Of a stretch of 5,487 bases of DNA, positions 1-5,487 are shown one piece after another. The DNA lies in NCBI GenBank assembly GCA_018676275.1, contig JABHFC010000074.1, forward strand, positions 1 through 5,487. The letters are read 5' to 3'. The translations under genes and the position numbers were made by a program. Origin of the DNA: Gammaproteobacteria bacterium (GTDB taxonomy: Bacteria; Pseudomonadota; Gammaproteobacteria; Eutrophobiales; Eutrophobiaceae). A model generated the notes under the pieces. The model searched no databases, was not told the origin of the DNA, and saw only the letters and a program-made list of their open reading frames with translations. Within the stretch, counting starts at the first letter, position 1. Each line of letters begins with the position of its first letter.

Positions 1-858
1 CTCGGCTACACTGATTGCACAGGAAGCGCCAGCAATGTCAGTTTGCCCTTTTATAACCTCGGCGCTTCTGGCGCAGCCGATATGGGTGATTCTAGCAGTC
101 CCTTCACACTGGAAGATGACCCAGGTGGAGGCTTACCAAAATTTGAGGACCTTAGAATAGGCCCCGGACATGTTGTTATAAATACTACTGATGGGTCCAA
201 CGGAATTATCACTGATATTGAAGGGAATAAAAAAGTTGATATTGATGAATTAAATGATGGTACAAATAATGATTTTAGCAGTGGTGATAGTTATTACATA
301 ACGGCACCAGTCGTTTCTATCAAGGACTATGATGCCAGCGGCAATCTACTGGGTGGTGCCGCTGTTTCAATTCCCAGTGGTGGAGCGCAAGGGAGCATTA
401 AAGTTGCCGGTATTGATTACTATTTACATCCACTTGATATCGACTTGAATAATGATGGTGACTATAACGATAGTGGGGATGTGAAACCTGATATACCTGC
501 CTGGTTTACCCGTAATAACTGGCACCAGTACGTGTATATTGCATATAGTGCCGGCGAGCAGCCTGGTGTAGGAACGGCTTGTACAACAGTTGGCACTGGC
601 GATGATACTGATTGTCTGGTGTTAAATATCGGTACAAATGTAAATAATAATGTTCGTGCCCTGGTAATGCTAAGCGGCGAAGAGTTGTCGAGTCAGGCCT
701 GGACCGGAAGCGGTATAGGAAACTATATCGATTTAGCTGAGAACACAGATGCAGATGATATATTTGAAAAACAGTCCGCATCCAATTTGTTTAACGATAA
801 TATTCGAGTTGCTGTTAGTTGTCCCTCAGATGCTACTAAATTATGTTGGTCAGAATAA
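1..858 (+). CDS. Large pseudopilin / type II secretion-like prepilin protein, 5'-truncated by window edge
   Basis: The reading frame is open from base 1 to a TAA at 856-858, giving 285 visible residues. The true start and the expected N-terminal prepilin signal (a GFTLIE-like site) lie left of the window; the TTG at 43 is an internal leucine. The fragment is an extracellular-type domain rich in Gly, Asn, Asp and Ser. Its C-terminal half (positions about 508-830) has a pattern I recognise from large prepilin-type proteins: W-F-x-R-N-N-W-H-Q-x-V-Y-I-A-Y, then a Cys-containing loop, then N-N-x-R-A-L-V-M-L-S-G and F-N-D-N-I-R-V. Two acidic stretches, at 214-249 and 436-471, resemble EF-hand or dockerin calcium loops. 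The gene overlaps the next pseudopilin gene by 16 bases, so the two are probably co-transcribed and translationally coupled. A role in a type IV pilus or type II secretion-like filament is inferred from the family and from the neighbour. The exact subtype is unknown. Confidence 0.75.
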   Translation, partial: LGYTDCTGSASNVSLPFYNLGASGAADMGDSSSPFTLEDDPGGGLPKFEDLRIGPGHVVINTTDGSNGIITDIEGNKKVDIDELNDGTNNDFSSGDSYYITAPVVSIKDYDASGNLLGGAAVSIPSGGAQGSIKVAGIDYYLHPLDIDLNNDGDYNDSGDVKPDIPAWFTRNNWHQYVYIAYSAGEQPGVGTACTTVGTGDDTDCLVLNIGTNVNNNVRALVMLSGEELSSQAWTGSGIGNYIDLAENTDADDIFEKQSASNLFNDNIRVAVSCPSDATKLCWSE

Positions 859-1682
859 ATAAAGAAACAGGCTTTACCCTGATTGAGCTAGCGGTCGTAT
901 TATTTATTGTCTCGCTTCTGTTGGCTGGGTTCCTGTCTCCTCTGTCTACAAGACTGGAACAACAAAATCGTGAACGCACAGTAGACAAGTTAGACGAAAT
1001 TAAGGAATCGTTACTAGGATACGCTGTAATTAATGGAAGACTGCCCTGTCCTGATTGTCCGGATGGTAATGTGGGAACATGTGGGTCTATTGCTGCCAGC
1101 CTCCGCAATGATGGGATTGAAGATCGAGATGGCAGCACCAGTAATTTTTGCAGAACTAACATTGGTACCGTGAGCATAGGAAACATGCCATGGGTGGATT
1201 TACAGGTTAGAGAGCATGATGAATGGGCAAGACACTATACTTACGGAGTGACTTCAAATTTCGCAGACGACGTTGCTGGAACCGGATGTGGAACCGTAGC
1301 AGTTGGTATTTCTTTTGAAATTTGTTCCCCCGGTGCCATAAATATCCACAATACTTACGTAGTCGGGCCAACTGTATATCCGACTGCTTCTATTGCTGGA
1401 AATATTCCTGCAATTGTTATTTCTCATGGAAATGATGGCTACGAAGCAAACCAGTCTGCACAACAAGTGGAGAATTACGGCAGAAAACCTGTGAACCCTG
1501 TCAACGGAATCGATATTCTATCCAGTTACACAGCAACAGCATTCAGCACGAATGATTTTATTTATACAGATTTCACAAGGGATACCAGTCTTAATCCGCC
1601 AACTCAATTTGATGATCTGGTGATTTGGCTATCTCCTGCTATTCTAATGAATCGCATGCTCGTATCAGGAAGCCTGCCATAA
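843..1682 (+). CDS. Prepilin-type pseudopilin with GFTLIE cleavage site (large T2SS/T4P-like minor pilin)
   Basis: This complete 279-residue protein begins with a short basic leader (MLVRINKETG) followed by FTLIE and about 20 hydrophobic residues. This is a class III signal: prepilin peptidase should cut between Gly10 and Phe11, and Glu15 is the conserved Glu5 of the mature protein. A polar helix follows (residues 35-60, SPLSTRLEQQNRER...), then the LPCPD motif at 67-71 and a globular domain. The C-terminus carries F-D-D-L-V-I-W-L-S-P-x-I-L-x-N-R-M (256-272), which I recognise as the typical end of a family of large pseudopilins, so the gene appears full length. Six cysteines (69, 72, 80, 103, 149, 161) could form three disulfides after export. 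The ATG lies inside the end of the previous gene with no clear Shine-Dalgarno sequence, which suggests translational coupling. Its stop is only 4 bases from the stop of the convergent kinase gene. It is probably a minor subunit of a pilus or secretion pseudopilus in the inner membrane and periplasm; the specific system is unknown. Confidence 0.85.
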   Translation: MLVRINKETGFTLIELAVVLFIVSLLLAGFLSPLSTRLEQQNRERTVDKLDEIKESLLGYAVINGRLPCPDCPDGNVGTCGSIAASLRNDGIEDRDGSTSNFCRTNIGTVSIGNMPWVDLQVREHDEWARHYTYGVTSNFADDVAGTGCGTVAVGISFEICSPGAINIHNTYVVGPTVYPTASIAGNIPAIVISHGNDGYEANQSAQQVENYGRKPVNPVNGIDILSSYTATAFSTNDFIYTDFTRDTSLNPPTQFDDLVIWLSPAILMNRMLVSGSLP

Positions 1683-1686
1683 GTAA

Positions 1687-3390
1687 TCAGTGATCGCTGG
1701 ATTGTTTCGTATCGGTATTAGCCTTTAATTCAAAACAAACCCGACCATTCTGATTACTGGTTAATGAAAGGATATAGTTATTTGAAGTAGCCTGCTTGGC
1801 AATCTGAAAAAGACCTACTCCCAGTCCTGTATCAGATTTTACAGGGTCCCTGAATATTGAATGTTCCAGCTCATCTGGTATTTGATTGCCGTTATCACAT
1901 ACCGTCAGAATGATACTGTCCTGCGCATTGTACAGCGTTACAGTTGCGCTTATATCAGGTTCGACCTGACGCTTTGTTCTAATATTTTCCAACAGGTTTT
2001 CAATTACACTGTCGAACAATTCTACGGGAATAAAAGGGTCGCCGGATATGTCACATTGAAAGTCAATGTCGTTAATATTGTTTCGCGATTGTAATTCTCT
2101 CCACCAATCTTTAGCGTACACCTTGCCTTCTGAAGTGGTTTCAGGAGCCTGTAGTTTATCCAGAGCAAGCTGCAGTCGTTGGGTGAGAAGAGGTAATTGT
2201 TTTTCCAGCAAACGCTGTGAAACTGATTTTTCAACATCAACTGGATCAAGCGTTGTGATACTGGTTATAGCGTGCAAAGATTGCAACAGGTTTTTGATAT
2301 CATGCGTTACCCTGGCACCCGTTTCATATATAGCCTGTAAGTGGGTTTGTTGAGTCAGTTTCTTTTCGCGGAGTTTGGCTTCATAGAAATTGTCAATTAT
2401 TTGTACGAGCAATTTACAATGCAGGTAAAGGGCTCCACCAATCGATGCGTTACCGTAAATACAAATGACGAAATTATCTGTTCTGATTTCTGTTTCATGT
2501 TTTGTTAAATCACCAAATTGCCCACCTGAGTAAGGTGATTTCCATACCGCACCCGTTACCCAGGGCAAAGCAACCACTTCTTCAATAACAGCGCTGAGAA
2601 ACTCTTCCGGAGAACTTTGTTGTTCGAACAGGTTGGCAATTTGTTCAAGCCATTGTTCGAGTGGGGTACCGATATTCAAAATGGATCGCGTCCACAATTG
2701 TGATAAACCGCTAAAGCCGGCATGAGGTGTTAATAACCAGCTAATGACAAAAAGGAATACGCCAATTGCAATAAGAGTCTCTATCAGGGAAGCAAGATAC
2801 TCCGTCTGGCTCTGATACATATTCAGCAGACTACCGGCCACTAGCAAACTAATTAATAAAGCTGTAGTGGTAGCATGAATAAAGTCTACTGTGTCCAGAG
2901 AGTGTTCATTTTCTTCTACAGGTACCAGTATTATGAGCAAGGGCAAAATCGGTAGAAACAAACTGAATGAATAGGATACATTTCTGGAAATTGCTATATC
3001 AAATAAAGACACTGTGCAGGAAATAAGAAGTTCGGAGATCAGAAAAATCAACACAATTATATTGATGTATCGCTCGCGGCGATAAATATTCGCTCTACCT
3101 CCGCAGAAACCTGTAAGCAGGACTAGCCAGCCAAACAGTAACAGCCAGTTCATCCAGGTTACGAATGCTATAGTTAATGCAATAAATAGCAGACCATTCT
3201 GCCAGGCAAGTTTTTCATCACCACGCCATACAGGTTGCCAAATCAGGAACAAACCGAGATGAACCAGCATTAGGGAGCGAGAAAGAGGGCTGCCAAAATC
3301 CAGCCATACAGACAGATGCAACATCTCCAGCATCAAAGCCAGGATAATAGTATGTTGGCGTTCCCTAATGACTTGTGTGAATGAGGACAT
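1687..3390 (-). CDS. Multi-pass membrane sensor histidine kinase (HDxKN type)
   Basis: This 567-residue protein has an N-terminal half with about seven or eight hydrophobic segments (roughly residues 13-30, 36-52, 65-95 possibly double, 109-131, 139-158, 171-191, 201-220). A soluble GAF-like region (about 241-335) follows, then a short coiled-coil linker (about 336-358). The phospho-acceptor box is V-T-H-D-I-K-N-L-L-Q with His363. The ATPase domain has an N box (N465, N469), a G1 box D499-N-G-N-Q-I and a G2 box G522-L-G-V-G-L. The second glycine of the usual DxGxG motif is replaced by Gln503, which is unusual, but the rest of the ATP site looks intact. The HDxKN box and multi-pass sensor resemble PrsK-type kinases of the PEP-CTERM systems; this is a resemblance only. 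It should autophosphorylate at His363 and pass the phosphate to a response regulator, which is not in this window. The ATG at 3388-3390 lacks a strong Shine-Dalgarno sequence. The gene is divergent from the ABC permease and convergent with the pseudopilins. Confidence 0.88.
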   Translation of the reverse strand: MSSFTQVIRERQHTIILALMLEMLHLSVWLDFGSPLSRSLMLVHLGLFLIWQPVWRGDEKLAWQNGLLFIALTIAFVTWMNWLLLFGWLVLLTGFCGGRANIYRRERYINIIVLIFLISELLISCTVSLFDIAISRNVSYSFSLFLPILPLLIILVPVEENEHSLDTVDFIHATTTALLISLLVAGSLLNMYQSQTEYLASLIETLIAIGVFLFVISWLLTPHAGFSGLSQLWTRSILNIGTPLEQWLEQIANLFEQQSSPEEFLSAVIEEVVALPWVTGAVWKSPYSGGQFGDLTKHETEIRTDNFVICIYGNASIGGALYLHCKLLVQIIDNFYEAKLREKKLTQQTHLQAIYETGARVTHDIKNLLQSLHAITSITTLDPVDVEKSVSQRLLEKQLPLLTQRLQLALDKLQAPETTSEGKVYAKDWWRELQSRNNINDIDFQCDISGDPFIPVELFDSVIENLLENIRTKRQVEPDISATVTLYNAQDSIILTVCDNGNQIPDELEHSIFRDPVKSDTGLGVGLFQIAKQATSNNYILSLTSNQNGRVCFELKANTDTKQSSDH

Positions 3391-3401
3391 AGATGTAATA
3401 A

Positions 3402-3420
3402 CGATAATTAATTATTATCG
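3402..3420. repeat. Inverted repeat, 7-bp arms, near kinase start
   Basis: The arms CGATAAT (3402-3408) and ATTATCG (3414-3420) are perfectly complementary around a 5-base centre, TAATT. The repeat sits 12 bases upstream of the kinase ATG in the direction of kinase transcription, where it would overlap the promoter or the leader. It could be an operator for a dimeric regulator, but its AT-richness makes chance occurrence possible. Confidence 0.45.
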
Positions 3421-3463
3421 CCAAAGCTTAGCACAAATTTGGAAATAATAGCGTTGGCTGGAT

Positions 3464-3480
3464 TATCCTGAGGTAGGATA
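3464..3480. repeat. Inverted repeat, 6-bp arms, upstream of permease operon
   Basis: TATCCT (3464-3469) and AGGATA (3475-3480) are perfect complements around GAGGT. The repeat lies 36 bases before the preferred permease ATG and overlaps the weak promoter-like pair TTGGCT/GATACA. A transcription-factor operator is plausible. The spacing and the small arms do not suggest a terminator, and no T-run follows. Confidence 0.4.
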
Positions 3481-3516
3481 CAAAAACTTCGGAATGTATT
3501 ATATTTGTCGAGACTT

Positions 3517-4284
3517 ATGAAAAAATCTATTTTAACGATTGCACGGTTTACTTTTTACGAGGCTGTTAAAAACAGGTTGTTCGTTTTAACGCTTGCAGGT
3601 CTTTTATGTGTTTTGGGTTTGACTGAGTTTGTAGGGGAGCTGGCTATTACGGAAGCCAATAGTATTAGGGCAATTCTTCTGGGCTCAGGTATGCGCTTGT
3701 TTGCAGTTACAACAGTAGCGCTGTTTGTTATAACCAGCATGGTTAGAGAGTTTAACGATAAAGGTTTTGAACTTATAGCTTCATTACCCTTTCCTCGATC
3801 CTGCTATTATTTTGGCAAATTCCTGGGGTTTTTTCTTTTGTCTCTGGTTATTGCCGTGGCGACCAGTTTACTGCTGCTGATTTACAGCCCTGCGTCTGCA
3901 GTATCTTTGTGGTTAATTTCCCTGATCTGCGAGCTAGCTATAATTATTTCCTTAAGCCTTCTGTGCCTTTTAACTTTCAGTAATGTCACTGTCGCATTTA
4001 TGGTGGTTATCAGCTTCTATATTCTTGCAAGAAGCATTTACGCTATCCAACTTATAAGTAATAGCCCAATTCTGGAGTTTTATACCTACTCACAACAATT
4101 CATGCGAATGGTGACGGATGCAATGGCTTTTTTATTGCCCGGATTACATGACTTTACCAGGAGCGACTGGTTGGTTTACGGAGCGGACATGAATGATATA
4201 AAGATGGTGATTATACAAACTATTATCTACCTGAGTCTGTTGTCTGCTGCAGGCTTATTCGATCTATATCGAAAAAATCTGTAA
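3517..4284 (+). CDS. ABC-2 type transporter permease subunit
   Basis: This is a 255-residue hydrophobic protein with about six membrane segments (roughly residues 22-38, 60-77, 102-124, 131-152, 155-176 and 230-248), the usual size and topology of an ABC-2 permease. The N-terminus (T-I-A-R-F-T-F-Y-E-A-V-K-N-R) forms the amphipathic elbow helix typical of the family. The cytoplasmic segment F-E-L-I-A-S-L-P-F-P-R-S-x-Y-Y-x-G-K (about 84-101) matches the loop that contacts the ATPase. I chose the ATG at 3517, which has a weak GAG four bases upstream. A TTG at 3505 would add only four residues and has no better ribosome site. The substrate cannot be read from sequence. No ATP-binding gene lies beside it in this window, so the nucleotide-binding partner must be encoded elsewhere. 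The gene is followed immediately, in the same reading frame, by the helical-repeat membrane protein, which suggests an operon. Confidence 0.82.
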   Translation: MKKSILTIARFTFYEAVKNRLFVLTLAGLLCVLGLTEFVGELAITEANSIRAILLGSGMRLFAVTTVALFVITSMVREFNDKGFELIASLPFPRSCYYFGKFLGFFLLSLVIAVATSLLLLIYSPASAVSLWLISLICELAIIISLSLLCLLTFSNVTVAFMVVISFYILARSIYAIQLISNSPILEFYTYSQQFMRMVTDAMAFLLPGLHDFTRSDWLVYGADMNDIKMVIIQTIIYLSLLSAAGLFDLYRKNL

Positions 4285-4293
4285 TTGATAAGC

Positions 4294-4297
4294 AGGA
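4294..4297 (+). promoter_or_regulatory. Candidate Shine-Dalgarno (AGGA) for an alternative TTG start at 4306
   Basis: AGGA lies eight bases before an in-frame TTG at 4306, which would give a 243-residue version of the helical-repeat protein. The ATG at 4336 has only a GAG ten bases away. The site therefore bears on which start is used, and the extra ten residues would precede the membrane anchor. Confidence 0.35.
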
Positions 4298-4335
4298 AAA
4301 TACTTTTGAAGTTAAATATTCTGAGTTGGCATGAT

Positions 4336-5037
4336 ATGAACAGGGAACGGCCTGTGTCAGCAGTGCCACGTCCGGTTGTGTTTTTATTTGCTATAGCTTT
4401 GCTACTACAAATATTGTGGCACACTCAACAAGCAAAACCCGTTGCCAGAGCAACTGAATTAAGTACTGCGCCATCTTTGGCATTGTTAAAAGTGTTCAGT
4501 TTGGGCGATCCGGTCTCATTATCGAGACTGTTGATGCTTAGAATACAATCTTTTGACAATCAGCCCGGTATCAGCATACCGTTTTCGAAACTGGACTATA
4601 AAAAAGTGGTGAGCTGGTTACGGCTTATTTCGAGACTGGATCAAAATAGCCAATATCCTTACCTGATTGCAGCGAGAGTATATGCCCAGGTAAAGGATCC
4701 GGATAAGAAACGCATTATGCTCAATTTTGTTCATGACGGTTTTTTGCAAAACCCTGATTTACAATGGCCTGCTATGGTTCATGCAGTTTTTATTGCCAAG
4801 CACAGACTTGAAGATCTGGAGCTGGCGTTAAAGTACGCTAAAGATATCAGGTTGCATGTTAATCGTGATGACATCCCTTCCTGGGTACGACAAATGGAGC
4901 TTTTCGTGCTGGAAGAAATGGGTGACCTGGAAAGTGCCAGGGTGTTATTAGGCGGGTTTCTTGAAAGCGGACTGATAGAGAATGAGCGGGAGTTCAGGTT
5001 TTTACAAGACAGACTCGGAGCAGCAAATAGTAATTAG
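4336..5037 (+). CDS. Conserved membrane-anchored helical-repeat (TPR-like) protein linked to ABC-2 permease
   Basis: This is a 233-residue protein (from ATG 4336) with one N-terminal membrane segment (about 13-30) after a short basic and proline-containing head, so the bulk is probably periplasmic. The rest is alpha-helical and TPR-like. Conserved-looking motifs include L-G-D-P-V-S-L-S-R-L-L-M-L (56-68), F-D-N-Q-P-G-I-S-I-P-F (73-83), A-K-H-R-L-E-D-L-x-L-A-L-K-Y-A (154-168) and V-L-E-E-M-G-D-L-E-S-A-R-V-L-L (191-205). I recognise this as a conserved protein of unknown function that in other proteobacteria tends to accompany an ABC-2 permease; this is from memory and was not checked. It may be an accessory or scaffold subunit of the transporter. 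The start is uncertain: the TTG at 4306 has AGGA eight bases upstream, and a TTG at 4285 directly abuts the permease stop. The stop (5035-5037) is 3 bases from the end of the convergent cyclase remnant. Confidence 0.7.
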   Translation: MNRERPVSAVPRPVVFLFAIALLLQILWHTQQAKPVARATELSTAPSLALLKVFSLGDPVSLSRLLMLRIQSFDNQPGISIPFSKLDYKKVVSWLRLISRLDQNSQYPYLIAARVYAQVKDPDKKRIMLNFVHDGFLQNPDLQWPAMVHAVFIAKHRLEDLELALKYAKDIRLHVNRDDIPSWVRQMELFVLEEMGDLESARVLLGGFLESGLIENEREFRFLQDRLGAANSN

Positions 5038-5040
5038 CTA

Positions 5041-5349
5041 TTATTCTGATTTATTTTTGATTGCGATTTTATCCAGCAGGACTGGATAAAGTTTATCTTC
5101 TGCGAATTCCTTTTTTAGCTTTTCAAAAGCGAGCATGGCTGGTTGCCAGTCTTCAGCGAAGTAATATTCCATTGCCTTTTCGTGGGTATTAATTTTATTA
5201 AGTAGTGTTTCATCAGCTTCATTTTTCCTGCAGACAGGTTCAAAAATTTTAGTTTTATTACGTTTGCCTTTAACCTGTACTACATCAAGCGCCCTGAAAA
5301 GCACATCATTCGACTCTTTCATTGTAGTTTCGCTGACAATAGTCGGTAT
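5041..5349 (-). pseudogene. C-terminal remnant of class III adenylate/guanylate cyclase, interrupted by IS3-family element
   Basis: Reading leftwards from about 5349 to the TAA at 5041-5043, the protein begins I-P-T-I-V-S-E-T-T and continues with F-R-A-L-D-V-V-Q-V-K-G-K-R-x-K-T-K-I-F-E-P-V. This is the end of the class III nucleotidyl cyclase domain (usual pattern: ILVSE.T ... FR.LD.V.VKGK ... I.E). A helical tail follows (E-K-A-M-E-Y-Y-F-A-E-D-W-Q-P-A-M-L-A-F-E-K-L), a TPR-like extension common after this domain in CHASE2-type cyclases. The metal-binding aspartates and substrate residues lie upstream and are absent. To the right of about 5349 the frame continues into unrelated insertion-sequence DNA, so an apparent start there is spurious. 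About 100 residues of native protein remain. The rest of the gene should lie beyond the far end of the insertion element, outside the window. The cyclase is very probably inactivated. Confidence 0.8.
5068..5090. repeat. Perfect 9-bp-arm hairpin at the 3' end of the convergent gene pair
   Basis: TTTATCCAG (5068-5076) and CTGGATAAA (5082-5090) are perfect complements around the loop CAGGA. The repeat lies 31 bases past the stop of the plus-strand operon and inside the last codons of the cyclase remnant. No T-run follows on either strand, so it is not a classical intrinsic terminator. It could still help end plus-strand transcription or stabilise a 3' end. Confidence 0.4.
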
Positions 5350-5401
5350 GAAGTGGTCTACTAGATCCGGACACCGAGTTAAGGAGTTACAATACCAAAA
5401 C

Positions 5402-5407
5402 GAGGTG
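5402..5407 (+). promoter_or_regulatory. Shine-Dalgarno for IS3 OrfA
   Basis: GAGGTG lies four bases before the ATG at 5412. It is the clearest ribosome-binding site in the window and fixes the transposase start. Confidence 0.6.
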
Positions 5408-5411
5408 AACG

Positions 5412-5487
5412 ATGACAACAGCAAAAAGAAGCAGACGAAAATACACAGAAGACTTCAAGCGAGATGCAGTAGCCCTGGTCACAGAAC
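5412..5487 (+). CDS. IS3-family transposase OrfA, N-terminal part (runs off window)
   Basis: Twenty-five codons are visible before the window ends: M-T-T-A-K-R-S-R-R-K-Y-T-E-D-F-K-R-D-A-V-A-L-V-T-E. The R-R-K-Y-T-x-x-F-K-R-x-A-V-x-L-V pattern is the start of the helix-turn-helix of the HTH_Tnp_1 family, found in OrfA of IS3-group elements, which binds the element's inverted repeats. In such elements OrfA is usually followed by OrfB, a DDE integrase-type transposase made by programmed -1 frameshifting. Neither OrfB nor the frameshift site is visible here. The start is supported by GAGGTG just upstream. Confidence 0.85.
   Translation, partial: MTTAKRSRRKYTEDFKRDAVALVTE

Larger units (their letters stand above)
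3391..3516. promoter_or_regulatory. Divergent intergenic region between kinase and permease genes
   Basis: This is the only sizeable non-coding stretch in the window. It must carry the promoters for both the minus-strand kinase and the plus-strand permease operon. It is AT-rich and contains two inverted repeats, annotated separately. For the plus strand, possible -10 sequences are TATTAT or TATATT at about 3497-3505, without a convincing -35 at the right distance. TTGGCT (3454-3459) with GATACA (3477-3482) is an alternative weak pair with a 17-base spacer. No confident promoter can be assigned for the kinase either. The regulatory role is inferred from the gene arrangement. Confidence 0.5.
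5349..5487 (+). mobile_element. Left end of an IS3-family insertion sequence
   Basis: From about 5349 the sequence stops matching a cyclase and becomes a short non-coding leader followed by an IS3-type OrfA. Candidate termini begin with TG at 5349 (TGAAGTGGTCTACTAG...) or at 5354 (TGGTCTAC...), consistent with the 5'-TG of IS3-family inverted repeats. The segment GATCCGGACACC (5364-5375) is also typical of such ends in my memory. A possible -10 (TACAAT, 5388-5393) precedes the transposase gene. The right end, OrfB and the target duplication are outside the window, so the exact boundary and the copy's integrity cannot be judged. Confidence 0.75.

Noticed and set aside
506..1466. Minus-strand open frames opposite the pseudopilin genes (506-781, 836-1186, 1254-1466).
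   Set aside because: They are fully antisense to well-supported genes, have no ribosome sites or recognisable motifs, and are low-quality compositions expected by chance.
1680..1690. A terminator between the convergent pseudopilin and kinase genes.
   Set aside because: Only four bases separate the stops, and I see no GC-rich hairpin with a T-run on either strand nearby.
1861..2353. Plus-strand and alternate minus-frame open frames within the kinase ATPase domain.
   Set aside because: They overlap the conserved H, N and G boxes of the kinase in other frames and have no independent support.
3555..4424. Minus-strand open frames opposite the permease and its partner (3555-3740, 4227-4424).
   Set aside because: They are shadows of strongly supported membrane-protein genes.
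4511..4527. Short inverted repeat GTCTC/GAGAC within the helical-repeat gene, and recurring CGAGACT sequences at 3509, 4521 and 4630.
   Set aside because: The arms are only five bases, the copies are unevenly spaced, and two of the three lie inside coding sequence, so chance and codon usage explain them.
5350..5424. An N-terminal extension (starting M-L-L-S-S-F-T-S-F-W) of the minus-strand cyclase fragment.
   Set aside because: This stretch is the antisense of the insertion-sequence left end and OrfA leader. It does not resemble a cyclase, so the apparent start at 5424 is an artefact of the insertion.

Overview
The window (about 43% GC by eye) looks like chromosomal DNA of a gammaproteobacterium, possibly marine or environmental. 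This is inferred from the protein families (large pseudopilins, an HDxKN-type sensor kinase, a class III cyclase with a C-terminal repeat tail, an IS3-type element). I cannot name a genus. Coding density is very high: convergent genes are separated by 3-4 bases, and the only sizeable non-coding gap is about 125 bases.

Layout. (1) Positions 1-1682, plus strand: two tandem large type IV pilin-like / type II secretion pseudopilin genes. The first lacks its 5' end and overlaps the second by 16 bases. The second is complete, with a GFTLIE prepilin peptidase site and a typical C-terminal signature. (2) Positions 1687-3390, minus strand: a membrane sensor histidine kinase with 7-8 membrane segments, a GAF-like region, and the H, N and G2 boxes, but an atypical G1 box. 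No response regulator is visible. (3) Positions 3391-3516: a divergent intergenic region with two perfect-arm inverted repeats. (4) Positions 3517-5037, plus strand: an apparent two-gene operon of an ABC-2 type permease and a conserved membrane-anchored helical-repeat protein. No ATP-binding subunit is present in the window. (5) Positions 5041-about 5349, minus strand: the C-terminal remnant of a class III adenylate/guanylate cyclase, cut by the left end of an IS3-family insertion sequence. The start of that element's OrfA transposase gene runs off the window at 5487.

The genes suggest an envelope-oriented region: a pilus or secretion-like filament, a membrane sensor, and an ABC exporter module. 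Their functional connection is inferred only from proximity. I see no tRNA, rRNA, CRISPR array or riboswitch. The clearest non-routine event is the IS insertion that disrupts the cyclase. I found no convincing evidence of an entirely new system, but several details deserve checking: EF-hand-like loops in a pseudopilin, the degenerate G1 box of the kinase, a permease and its partner separated by one in-frame stop, and paired palindromes in the divergent promoter region.
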